Below, piece after piece: positions 1 to 5,772 of a stretch of 6,863 nt of DNA. Both the position numbers and the translations under genes were made by a program. The notes under the pieces were generated by a model. That model was not told where the DNA came from. It saw nothing but the letters and a program-made list of their open reading frames with translations, and did no database searches. The first letter of the stretch is position 1. Each line of letters begins with the position of its first letter. Source of the stretch: an uncultured Ruminococcus sp. (GTDB lineage: Bacteria > Bacillota > Clostridia > Oscillospirales > Acutalibacteraceae); the NCBI GenBank assembly GCA_902767125.1, contig CACXGJ010000021.1:1-6863 (forward strand), written 5' to 3'.

Positions 1-383
1 GCTCCGTGTATATCCAGCTTTCTCGGAGTCAACGCCCGACAATTCAGGTATTCCGTCTTGACCTTCACGATGGCGGTAGGATCATTGACAGTTGATTTTA
101 TACTGAAGCTGCATGAAAAGGGGCTTGTATGCTCACACAGTCTTATAGCCTGTTTTTTTGTATCAAGATAATACAGCTTTATCACTGCAACACCATCTAC
201 ATCAAGTCTGTCACTCGAAATATTCTTTGACATAACCGAAGGACATATCCTGCATTTCAATATCCTCTCTATGTCGGGACAATAGTCAGGCAGGCTGAAA
301 TCCAGATCAACAGCCTGTTCGGAGCTTCCTTCAAAAACCTTTTCACAGACGAAGCAATTTTCCTTCTCAAACTGATATTCCAT
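1..383 (-). CDS. DUF3794/SPOCS-domain protein (SipL-like), 3' end outside window
   Basis: This is the first 127 codons of a gene that runs off the left edge. Residues 31-44 read LPDYCPDIERILKC, preceded by VDLDF; this acidic-aromatic block is the hallmark of the N-terminal DUF3794 (SPOCS) domain of clostridial proteins. The following residues (about 50-125) have alternating hydrophobic strands, as expected for this beta-rich domain. In Clostridioides difficile the SPOCS protein SipL binds SpoIVA and is needed for spore coat localisation, and many family members carry a C-terminal LysM domain, which would lie outside this window. The ATG at 381-383 is preceded by GGGAGAGG five bases upstream, so the start is well supported. 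The gene lies downstream of the sigF terminator and is probably a separate unit. A spore envelope role is inferred; clostridia often have several DUF3794 paralogues, so I do not name it sipL. Confidence 0.78.
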   Translation of the reverse strand, partial: MEYQFEKENCFVCEKVFEGSSEQAVDLDFSLPDYCPDIERILKCRICPSVMSKNISSDRLDVDGVAVIKLYYLDTKKQAIRLCEHTSPFSCSFSIKSTVNDPTAIVKVKTEYLNCRALTPRKLDIHG

Positions 384-450
384 TCTATCCTCTCCCACGA
401 TTTTTTTATCTGTGGAATTTATATTATTCTTTTTATAAAAATATTCCATA
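384..450 (-). promoter_or_regulatory. AT-rich leader/promoter region of the DUF3794 gene
   Basis: The 67 bases between the DUF3794 start and the sigF terminator are very AT-rich and should hold this gene's promoter. They contain a clear Shine-Dalgarno (389-396), TATAAA/TAATAT-like stretches, and a GGAAT...ATTCC pair near their ends. I could not assign a specific -35/-10 pair or a sporulation sigma consensus (sigma-E or sigma-G) with confidence. Confidence 0.35.
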
Positions 451-488
451 AAAAAATATCCGTCAGCCCTGACCAACGGATATTTTTT
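451..488 (-). terminator. Rho-independent terminator of the spoIIA operon
   Basis: Arms 451-463 and 476-488 form a perfect 13-bp stem with a 12-base loop. On the minus strand the stem begins two bases after the sigF stop codon (490-492) and its 3' arm runs into seven T residues. The A/T flanks make the structure nearly symmetrical, so it could also stop plus-strand transcripts, although no plus-strand gene precedes it here. Confidence 0.85.
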
Positions 489-489
489 T

Positions 490-1143
490 TCATATAAGTC
501 TTTCACGGAGCTGCAAAAGAATCTTCTTTTCTCTCCTTGAGACCTGAACCTGTGTCATATTCAATTTTTTGGCTGCTTCGGATTGTGTCATGTTCCTGAA
601 AAAACGCAGCCTTATCATTTCACGGTCTTTTTCATCAAGCCTTGATATTTCGGTATTGAGCGACATTATCTCGGTGATACTTTCATCGGGCGACTGAACG
701 GGAATATCAGCCTGATTTTCCCCGTCATCATCTGTTATCGTGAGTGAGACAGGCTGCATTGAAGCTGTAAGAGCCTCCGAAACCTGTTCGGGTTCTATCC
801 CCATTATATCCGAAAGCTCCTTGACACTCGGCTCTCTGCCGTTCTTCAATTCAAAGCTCTGTACCTCTCTTGTTACTTTCAGTGATAATTCCTTGAGTCC
901 TCTTGAGATCTTCACAGCTCCTCCGTCACGAAACAGTCTTTTTATTTCACCGATTATGACAGGCACTGCATAGGTCGAAAACTTATATCCCAACTCACTT
1001 TTGAAATTGTCAAAGGCTTTTACAAGACCAAGGCAGCCTGCCTGATACAGGTCTTCATAATCTATCCCACGCCCTCTGAAACGCTTTGCACAGGCATGAA
1101 CCAAACCTAAATTTTCTTTTATTGCGGTATCTCTGTCAGCCAT
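490..1143 (-). CDS. sigF: RNA polymerase sigma factor sigma-F (SpoIIAC)
   Basis: Sigma-F is the first forespore-specific sigma factor; SpoIIAB holds it inactive until asymmetric division. The 217 residues show sigma region 2 (YEDLYQAGCLGLVKAFDNF at 29-47, then KFSTYAVPVIIGEIKRLFRD at 54-73 covering 2.3-2.4), a region 3 helix-turn-helix around 104-130, and region 4 with the DNA-binding helix-turn-helix MTQSEAAKKLNMTQVQVSR (185-203). STYAVPVIIGEI and TQVQVSR closely match Bacillus subtilis sigma-F as I recall it. The ATG overlaps the 3' end of spoIIAB by 8 bases and is preceded by AGGGTGGG (1146-1153), so it is probably translationally coupled. Oddity: the protein starts where B. subtilis sigma-F is already about 35 residues in, so region 1.2 is missing. 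An in-frame stop at 1159-1161 rules out a longer form in this frame. Confidence 0.95.
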   Translation of the reverse strand: MADRDTAIKENLGLVHACAKRFRGRGIDYEDLYQAGCLGLVKAFDNFKSELGYKFSTYAVPVIIGEIKRLFRDGGAVKISRGLKELSLKVTREVQSFELKNGREPSVKELSDIMGIEPEQVSEALTASMQPVSLTITDDDGENQADIPVQSPDESITEIMSLNTEISRLDEKDREMIRLRFFRNMTQSEAAKKLNMTQVQVSRREKKILLQLRERLI

Positions 1144-1579
1144 TTCCCACCCTGCAGCTCAAACGCTTTTGAAATGTAACTGTCGTACCCCTTCCAACCT
1201 TTGAACTGACCTTGAGTCTGTCCGTAAAGCTCTCCATAACAGCAAATCCCAAGCCTGCCCTTTCGTCAGACGGTGCAGTCGTAAACAACGGTTCCATAGC
1301 CTTTTTTATATTCTCTATCCCACAGCCTGTATCACGTACCCTGATGATTATCAATGAATTTTCCTCTATTTTCACATTTATGTACACCTTACCGATAGTA
1401 TCCTTGTAAGCATGTACCACACAATTTGTAACAGCCTCCGAAACAGCCGTCTTTATATCGTTCAGTTCACCGATAGTAGGATCCAACTGTGTCAGAAAAG
1501 CCGCCACCGCACATCTTGCAAATGCCTCGTTTGATGAACGGCTCTCAAAAGACAGATTCATTTCATTTTGCAGCTTCAA
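1136..1579 (-). CDS. spoIIAB: Anti-sigma-F factor and serine kinase SpoIIAB
   Basis: SpoIIAB binds sigma-F and, using ATP, phosphorylates SpoIIAA; unphosphorylated SpoIIAA breaks the complex. The GHKL ATPase motifs are intact (numbering from the TTG at 1577-1579): N box SEAVTNCVVHAY (47-58, with E48 and N52), G1 box RDTGCGI (82-88), and the ATP lid plus G2 region PLFTTAPSDERAGLGF (97-112). R22 in NEAFAR and R107 match B. subtilis R20 (sigma contact) and R105 (SpoIIAA contact). The start is uncertain. TTG at 1579 has GGGG six bases upstream and gives 147 aa, close to the 146 of B. subtilis. GTG at 1591 adds four residues and has a poorly spaced ribosome site. ATG at 1561, one base after the spoIIAA stop, would rely on coupling and drops the conserved NE before M. 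Confidence 0.94.
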   Translation of the reverse strand: MKLQNEMNLSFESRSSNEAFARCAVAAFLTQLDPTIGELNDIKTAVSEAVTNCVVHAYKDTIGKVYINVKIEENSLIIIRVRDTGCGIENIKKAMEPLFTTAPSDERAGLGFAVMESFTDRLKVSSKVGRGTTVTFQKRLSCRVGNG

Positions 1580-1892
1580 GCTTAACCCCACGCCTTTCTA
1601 TAATATCCAAAGCATTCAGCCCCGACAGATTCATCATCCTTTCAAGCTCATCGGGAACATTTACTACTCTCACGATTCCTCCGTACAGTGCCATCAATCT
1701 GTATCTGCCCATTATAAGACCTATTCCCGAACTGTCCATAAATTTTACTCCCGAAAAATCCAGTCTTAAAAGTGACGGCTTTTTCATTTGAACGACTGCA
1801 TCAATACTTTCACGCATATCCCTTGCGGAATGGTGGTCGATATCCCCTGAAAGATATGCTGTGATTTCTTCTTCGCCCTCGCTTATCCTCAC
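1563..1892 (-). CDS. spoIIAA: Anti-sigma-F factor antagonist SpoIIAA (STAS domain)
   Basis: This is a single STAS domain, the anti-anti-sigma switch of the sigma-F circuit: SpoIIAB phosphorylates it, SpoIIE dephosphorylates it, and the dephosphorylated form frees sigma-F. The signature FMDSSGIGLIMGRY is present; the first Ser of DSS corresponds to phosphorylated Ser58 of B. subtilis SpoIIAA. The N-terminal GDIDHHSA matches GELDHHTA of that protein. I chose GTG at 1890-1892 (109 aa) over ATG at 1920-1922 (119 aa). GTG has a strong AGGAGG (1902-1907) nine bases upstream, whereas ATG has no clear ribosome site and overlaps the -10 of the only promoter I can see. The resulting N-terminus, VRISEGEEEITAYLSGD, still covers the first strand. 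The spoIIAA stop lies one base before an in-frame ATG of spoIIAB, and any of the three candidate spoIIAB starts would give tight coupling. Confidence 0.93.
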   Translation of the reverse strand: MRISEGEEEITAYLSGDIDHHSARDMRESIDAVVQMKKPSLLRLDFSGVKFMDSSGIGLIMGRYRLMALYGGIVRVVNVPDELERMMNLSGLNALDIIERRGVKLEAAK

Positions 1893-1920
1893 CGAAATGA
1901 TCCTCCTCTTTTCAAAATAC

Positions 1921-1948
1921 ATAATACTGATCTGCTCTGTATTTTCAA
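1921..1948 (-). promoter_or_regulatory. Sigma-A-like promoter of the spoIIA operon
   Basis: On the minus strand TTGAAA (1943-1948) and TATTAT (1921-1926) are 16 bases apart. Transcription would begin near 1914, giving a leader of about 22 bases that contains AGGAGG followed by the GTG start of spoIIAA. No sigma-H-like AGGAWWW/GAAT pair, the usual spoIIA promoter type in Bacillus, is visible. The assignment is from sequence alone. Confidence 0.5.
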
Positions 1949-1972
1949 GTATATCATTTCATATATAATTTT

Positions 1973-1981
1973 TTTGTTGAA
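1973..1981 (+). promoter_or_regulatory. Possible Spo0A box upstream of spoIIA
   Basis: TTTGTTGAA matches the 0A-box consensus TTTGTCGAA at eight of nine positions, the core C being T. It lies about 60 bases upstream of the predicted spoIIA transcription start, a position where Spo0A activates. In AT-rich DNA a one-mismatch site can occur by chance. Confidence 0.3.
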
Positions 1982-1993
1982 ATAAGAAACCCC

Positions 1994-2038
1994 AAAAAAC
2001 AAAAAAACGGATAACGGCATTTTTTATGCCGATATCCG
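1994..2038 (-). terminator. Rho-independent terminator after the glutathione peroxidase gene
   Basis: On the minus strand arms 2026-2038 and 2008-2020 form two 6-bp helices separated by one A-A mismatch, with a 5-base loop. A T7-G-T6 tract follows (2007 down to 1994). It ends the CDF-peroxidase unit ten bases after the peroxidase stop codon and insulates the spoIIA operon. Confidence 0.85.
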
Positions 2039-2048
2039 CTTTAAAGTA

Positions 2049-2591
2049 TCAGATAAGCTCCGAGATCAATTTTTCAAGTCTTTTCATATCATCGGTAGGT
2101 TCAAATCTTGCAACAACATTTCCGTTCCTGTCAACGACGAATTTTGTAAAATTCCACTTTATATCAGGATTATTCTTGTAATCCTTATCCGTCTTTTTCA
2201 TCATAATATCCAGTGCCATTGCCTTGACACCCTTGCCGAATCCCTTGAAAGCCTGCTGTTCCTTGAGATAGGCATATAAGGGCAGAGCATTTTCTCCGTT
2301 GACATCCGATTTTTTCATCTGCGGGAACTGTGTATTATATTTCAGCGTGCAGAACTCATGTATCTCATCATCGGTACCGGGAGTCTGTCCTGCAAACTGA
2401 TTGCAGGGGATATCTATTATTTCAAGTCCCTTGTCGTGATACCTTTCATACATTCCTTCAAGGTCTTTATAGTGCGGTGTAAATCCACAGCCTGTTGCTG
2501 TATTCACTATTATCATAACCTTGCCCTTAAATTCCGAGAGTGAAACTTCATCTCCCTTTGGTGTCGTAACAGAATAATCATAAATTCCCAT
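2049..2591 (-). CDS. Glutathione peroxidase family protein (probably thioredoxin-dependent)
   Basis: This is a cytosolic thiol peroxidase of the GPx family, 180 aa, with a thioredoxin fold. The peroxidatic Cys35 sits in NTATGCGFT, followed by PCNQFAGQ (Gln69) and KWNFTKFVVDRNG (Trp146, Asn147), which completes the Cys-Gln-Trp-Asn active site. The family usually has Cys, not selenocysteine, in bacteria. Cys81 in FCTLKYNTQFPQMKK is at the place of the resolving cysteine of yeast Gpx3-type enzymes, so reduction by thioredoxin rather than glutathione is likely. The segment 112-143, longer than in short GPx proteins, resembles what I recall from other anaerobic Firmicutes. The ATG has GGAGG (2600-2604) eight bases upstream. 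The gene starts 60 bp after the CDF stop codon with no terminator between, suggesting co-transcription. Confidence 0.93.
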   Translation of the reverse strand: MGIYDYSVTTPKGDEVSLSEFKGKVMIIVNTATGCGFTPHYKDLEGMYERYHDKGLEIIDIPCNQFAGQTPGTDDEIHEFCTLKYNTQFPQMKKSDVNGENALPLYAYLKEQQAFKGFGKGVKAMALDIMMKKTDKDYKNNPDIKWNFTKFVVDRNGNVVARFEPTDDMKRLEKLISELI

Positions 2592-2651
2592 AAATAAAAC
2601 CTCCGTTTATTTTTCAGCTTTACAGCCGATAATCACACATTGACGACAGGA

Positions 2652-3767
2652 TCAGTCGCTTATATCATAATCCTTTGATATGAACACCTTATAGTCGGGA
2701 TATTTATCCTGAACACTTTTGCAGAGTTCCCTGAAAAATTCATCATCCGCACTGTAATCCACGACTATATCAAAACGAACAGTCTTTTCATTTTCATCCG
2801 CATAGAAGCCGTGCATCTGAAGCACCTTGTCCCCTGTCATTACCATTCTTGTTATATCGGACTGCATTTTGGCAATTTTATCACTTTTTGTATTGGCAGA
2901 ATATATGCTGACACCTGTCATGATTATTTTATGCTCCTTATATACCATCTCACCTATTTTTCGTGTCAGCCTGTCTATACGGTCTGCTGTCATTGTATCG
3001 TCCACCTCGATATGAACCGAGCCTATACAAAAATCAGGTCCGTAATTGTCTATGAACAGATCATATGCTCCATGAACCTCGTCTATACTGCAAATCGTTT
3101 CCTTGACCGCTTTTGATATATCGCTGTCTATTCTTCTTCCGAGGATGTCATCAATAGTCTCTCTTATCATTTCAATGCCTGACTTTGTGATGAACAATGA
3201 TATCACCACACCTACATAAGCCTCCAGACTGATGCCTGTCCAAAAATATATCATTGCCGATATAAATACCGACAGCGACAATATTGCATCAAAGAGTGCA
3301 TCCGAACCCGATGATATAAGAGAACCCGAATTTATCCTTTCACCAACACCCTTAACATATCTGCCCAAAAAGAATTTTACTATAACTGCACTTCCGATTA
3401 TTATAAGCGATACTATCGAATAATCGGGTATATCGGGAGATATTATCTTCTTGATAGATTCGATCAGGGCTGTAACACCTGCATATATAACTATTGCAGA
3501 TACTACCATTGCACTTAAATATTCATATCTGCCATGACCGTAAGGATGATCCTTGTCAGGCTTTCTGCCTGCAAGTCTCGTTCCAAGAATGGTTATTACG
3601 GATGAAACCGCATCGCTCAAATTATTTACGGCATCAAGTATTACGGCAATAGAATTTGCCATCAGACCTACAACAGCTTTGAATATAACTAAAAATAAAT
3701 TTGCAATAATGCCTATAACGGAAGTTTTTATAATTATCCGATTTCTGTCAACAGCATTATTTTCCAA
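2652..3767 (-). CDS. Cation diffusion facilitator (CDF) transporter, candidate Mn(II) exporter
   Basis: This is an inner-membrane metal/proton antiporter of the CDF family. With the TTG start at 3765-3767 it has 371 aa: six predicted membrane segments (about 14-36, 39-62, 84-104, 117-138, 151-176, 180-202), the family motif HPYGHGRYE (74-82) after TM2, and a cytoplasmic ferredoxin-like domain (about 206-290) with SVHIEVDD. A further 80 residues form a C-terminal extension, possibly a second small domain. The transport-site residues read N48xxxD52 in TM2 and D156xxxD160 in TM5. This Asn-Asp/Asp-Asp pattern resembles Mn(II)-exporting MntE rather than the His-containing zinc type. The TTG is preceded by GGGGG seven bases upstream and lies downstream of the promoter. 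An alternative TTG at 3809 adds 14 residues but lies upstream of the -10. Metal choice is inference. Confidence 0.9.
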   Translation of the reverse strand: MENNAVDRNRIIIKTSVIGIIANLFLVIFKAVVGLMANSIAVILDAVNNLSDAVSSVITILGTRLAGRKPDKDHPYGHGRYEYLSAMVVSAIVIYAGVTALIESIKKIISPDIPDYSIVSLIIIGSAVIVKFFLGRYVKGVGERINSGSLISSGSDALFDAILSLSVFISAMIYFWTGISLEAYVGVVISLFITKSGIEMIRETIDDILGRRIDSDISKAVKETICSIDEVHGAYDLFIDNYGPDFCIGSVHIEVDDTMTADRIDRLTRKIGEMVYKEHKIIMTGVSIYSANTKSDKIAKMQSDITRMVMTGDKVLQMHGFYADENEKTVRFDIVVDYSADDEFFRELCKSVQDKYPDYKVFISKDYDISD

Positions 3768-3799
3768 ATATATACCCCCGTTCAAAATATGATAATTGT

Positions 3800-3828
3800 A
3801 TTTTATCAAATGTTTACATATTTGTCAA
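3800..3828 (-). promoter_or_regulatory. Sigma-A promoter of the CDF-peroxidase unit
   Basis: On the minus strand TTGACA (3823-3828), a 17-base spacer and TAAAAT (3800-3805) preceded by TGA (extended -10) form a near-consensus promoter. Transcription would begin near 3793, about 26 bases before the TTG start. Confidence 0.75.
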
Positions 3829-3847
3829 TATTTCTTCTGAAAATATT
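3827..3847. repeat. AT-rich inverted repeat between the divergent promoters
   Basis: AATATTT (3827-3833) and AAATATT (3841-3847) are exact inverted copies with a 7-base gap. The repeat lies between the two -35 elements and touches the leftward one, a position where a regulator could control both promoters. It is A/T only, so chance is a real alternative. It does not match an operator that I recognise. Confidence 0.3.
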
Positions 3848-3863
3848 ATTTTTTTATGACAAC

Positions 3864-3892
3864 TTGACACAGATAATTCTATGTGATACCAT
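3864..3892 (+). promoter_or_regulatory. Sigma-A promoter of the membrane glycosyltransferase gene
   Basis: A consensus TTGACA (3864-3869) is 17 bases from TACCAT (3887-3892), which has an upstream TGA (extended -10). The predicted start near 3899 gives a leader of about 29 bases with GGAG (3917-3920) seven bases before the ATG. Confidence 0.7.
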
Positions 3893-3927
3893 AAAATAGC
3901 TATCTATAAAAATATCGGAGTTTTTTT

Positions 3928-5754
3928 ATGAAAGATAAGGTAAAAACCATCATCAAATGTAAATATACTGTTCCTGTCCTGCTGACCTTGGTAATAATGC
4001 TTCAGCTTCTGAATATCACAAATATTATCGTGAACAGAAAAAAGGATTATCATTTGGACGAGATCTTGAGCTACGGGCTTGCAAATAATTTTTATCAGGC
4101 TTATATAGAAAGACTTAACGCATGGTATGAGCCTGATGTTACCGATAATATGAATCAATGGATATCGGGAGACGTTTTAAGAGAATATGTCACTGTTCAA
4201 AGGGGTGAGCAGTTCCGTTATGATTCGGTATGGTACAATCAGTCGATAGAACGACATCCGCCATTGTTTTATGCGGTACTGCATACGATATGCTCATTCT
4301 TTCCCGATACATTTTCACCTGTATTCGGATATATCATAAACTTTGCCTGCTTCATCGCAACACAAATTTTTTTATACAAGCTCTCACGAAATATACTGAA
4401 ATCAAAATATCTTGCCCTGACATTATGTGTTTTTTGGGGCTTTTCGGTTGGAGCTATTGATCTCACAATATTTATAAGGATGTATTGTATGCTTGCAATG
4501 TGGACAGTCATATTTCTGTATCTCCATTCAAGACTCATAATTACCGACAGCAAGCCCCTTTTGAAGCAGCTTGTACCTGTCATGCTGATCACACTGTGCG
4601 GTGCTTTGACACAGTATTTGTTTTTGTTCGTGGCATTTGTAACCGCTGTCTGCTTTTGCATAAGATACATTTTCAAAAAACAGCTCAAAATACTTTTAGC
4701 ATACGGTTTCTCGGTTTTAGGTGCAGTTATATCAGCAATGCTGATATTCCCTGCTTATCTTCCGAATATGCTTACAGAAACCGAAAATGCTTCCGGTAAT
4801 TTTTGGCATCAATGTCGGCTGTGCATAAGATACATCGCCGATGATATTTTTCCTCTTACAATATCCGACCTTATCTTTTGGACTACTGTCATAGGCTCTG
4901 TATTTATCTCATTGGCAATAATGTCAATACCTGTGCTGTGGCTTTTAAGGGATAAAAAATCTGTCATAGCTTTTTTGGGAAATATAAAAGGCTTTTTCAC
5001 ATCATTTAAAAATTTAAGCATCAAAAGGATATTTAAAAGTATATTTACAAGAGCAAAACAGATCAATTTTATTACACTTGTAATATTTCTTTGCATTACT
5101 TCCGTAATAGCCGTAACAGCACACAGTATCTCCTTTTTCAGCATGACCTATACGGACAGATATCTGTTTATAATATACCCTGCTGCAGCATTGATCATCG
5201 CCTGTATACTTGATTTTATATTCTTTTGGAGCAGACACAATAAACAGATAGTCATAGCTGTACTTCTTTCGGTCACGCTCATAAGACTGCCTGCTGCAGG
5301 TCTCAACTATCTTTTCAATTATCATAAGGATATCGGCGATCTCGGAACGCTCACCGCAAATTCCGAATGTATCTTTGTTGCTTCCGATTTCGGAGATACA
5401 TGGATGGTAAACTATCTTCCTTCACAGATATATGACATTGACAACATTTTTTTGACATATCTCGGAGAACAATCCGAACATAAAAAAGAATTGGAAGCTA
5501 TTAAAACAGATCATCCTATATATCTTATGTTCCAAATGCCTGAAAAATTTCCCGGAGAAGACGGTTATCAGTATTTTATCGAAAAGTATGACTATGAGCT
5601 TCAGGACACCGTGATCATTGATGCCGTGAAGGAAAATGAATTCAAAAAGATCTATCTTGATTTTTACAAGAGTCTCTCCATCACAAAAAACTTTGAATAT
5701 ATAGGAACAAATACCATTTTCGGACGTGAGTATGAGATATACAGGCTGGCATGA
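3928..5754 (+). CDS. GT-C-fold membrane glycosyltransferase (family 39/83-like)
   Basis: This 608-aa polytopic membrane protein probably transfers a sugar from a polyprenyl-phosphate donor to a surface polymer or protein on the outer face of the membrane. Evidence: a first membrane segment (about 13-35), then an extracytoplasmic loop opening with HLDEILSYG, whose Asp44-Glu45 pair is at the usual catalytic acid position of GT-C enzymes. ERHPPLFYAVLH (108-119) is the HPP motif common in GT39/ArnT-like proteins, followed by IRMYCMLAMW (183-192) and ALTQYLFLF. Many further hydrophobic segments run to about residue 450, followed by a soluble C-terminal domain of roughly 130 residues. The start is supported by GGAG seven bases upstream and a strong promoter. 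It is transcribed away from the CDF and toward the FkbM gene. Donor and acceptor are unknown, and the exact GT family is not certain. Confidence 0.78.
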   Translation: MKDKVKTIIKCKYTVPVLLTLVIMLQLLNITNIIVNRKKDYHLDEILSYGLANNFYQAYIERLNAWYEPDVTDNMNQWISGDVLREYVTVQRGEQFRYDSVWYNQSIERHPPLFYAVLHTICSFFPDTFSPVFGYIINFACFIATQIFLYKLSRNILKSKYLALTLCVFWGFSVGAIDLTIFIRMYCMLAMWTVIFLYLHSRLIITDSKPLLKQLVPVMLITLCGALTQYLFLFVAFVTAVCFCIRYIFKKQLKILLAYGFSVLGAVISAMLIFPAYLPNMLTETENASGNFWHQCRLCIRYIADDIFPLTISDLIFWTTVIGSVFISLAIMSIPVLWLLRDKKSVIAFLGNIKGFFTSFKNLSIKRIFKSIFTRAKQINFITLVIFLCITSVIAVTAHSISFFSMTYTDRYLFIIYPAAALIIACILDFIFFWSRHNKQIVIAVLLSVTLIRLPAAGLNYLFNYHKDIGDLGTLTANSECIFVASDFGDTWMVNYLPSQIYDIDNIFLTYLGEQSEHKKELEAIKTDHPIYLMFQMPEKFPGEDGYQYFIEKYDYELQDTVIIDAVKENEFKKIYLDFYKSLSITKNFEYIGTNTIFGREYEIYRLA

Positions 5755-5772
5755 CTCAAAGCAAAAATATTT

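Noticed and set aside
740..973. Plus-strand open frame of 77 codons opposite sigF
   Set aside because: It lies entirely opposite a well-conserved sigma factor, has no ribosome site, and its translation shows no domain.
1489..1791. Plus-strand open frame of 100 codons opposite spoIIAA/spoIIAB
   Set aside because: Both opposite-strand genes are clearly real; this frame has no family motif and no promoter or ribosome site.
2811..3116. Plus-strand open frame of 101 codons opposite the CDF gene
   Set aside because: Cys/His-rich composition is the mirror of the CDF coding strand; no recognisable domain or start signal.
3768..3927. Possible manganese riboswitch (yybP-ykoY type) before the CDF gene
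   Set aside because: The predicted leader is only about 26 bases, far too short, and the conserved riboswitch loops are not seen.
3904..4158. Minus-strand open frame of 84 codons over the glycosyltransferase start
   Set aside because: It covers the ribosome site and N-terminus of a well-supported gene, and no Shine-Dalgarno precedes it.
4269..4688. Minus-strand open frame of 139 codons opposite the glycosyltransferase
   Set aside because: It is antisense to membrane-segment coding sequence, which commonly yields long open frames; no ribosome site or motif.
5014..5325. Minus-strand open frame of 103 codons opposite the glycosyltransferase
   Set aside because: Same reason as the neighbouring antisense frame: no signals and no recognisable protein features.
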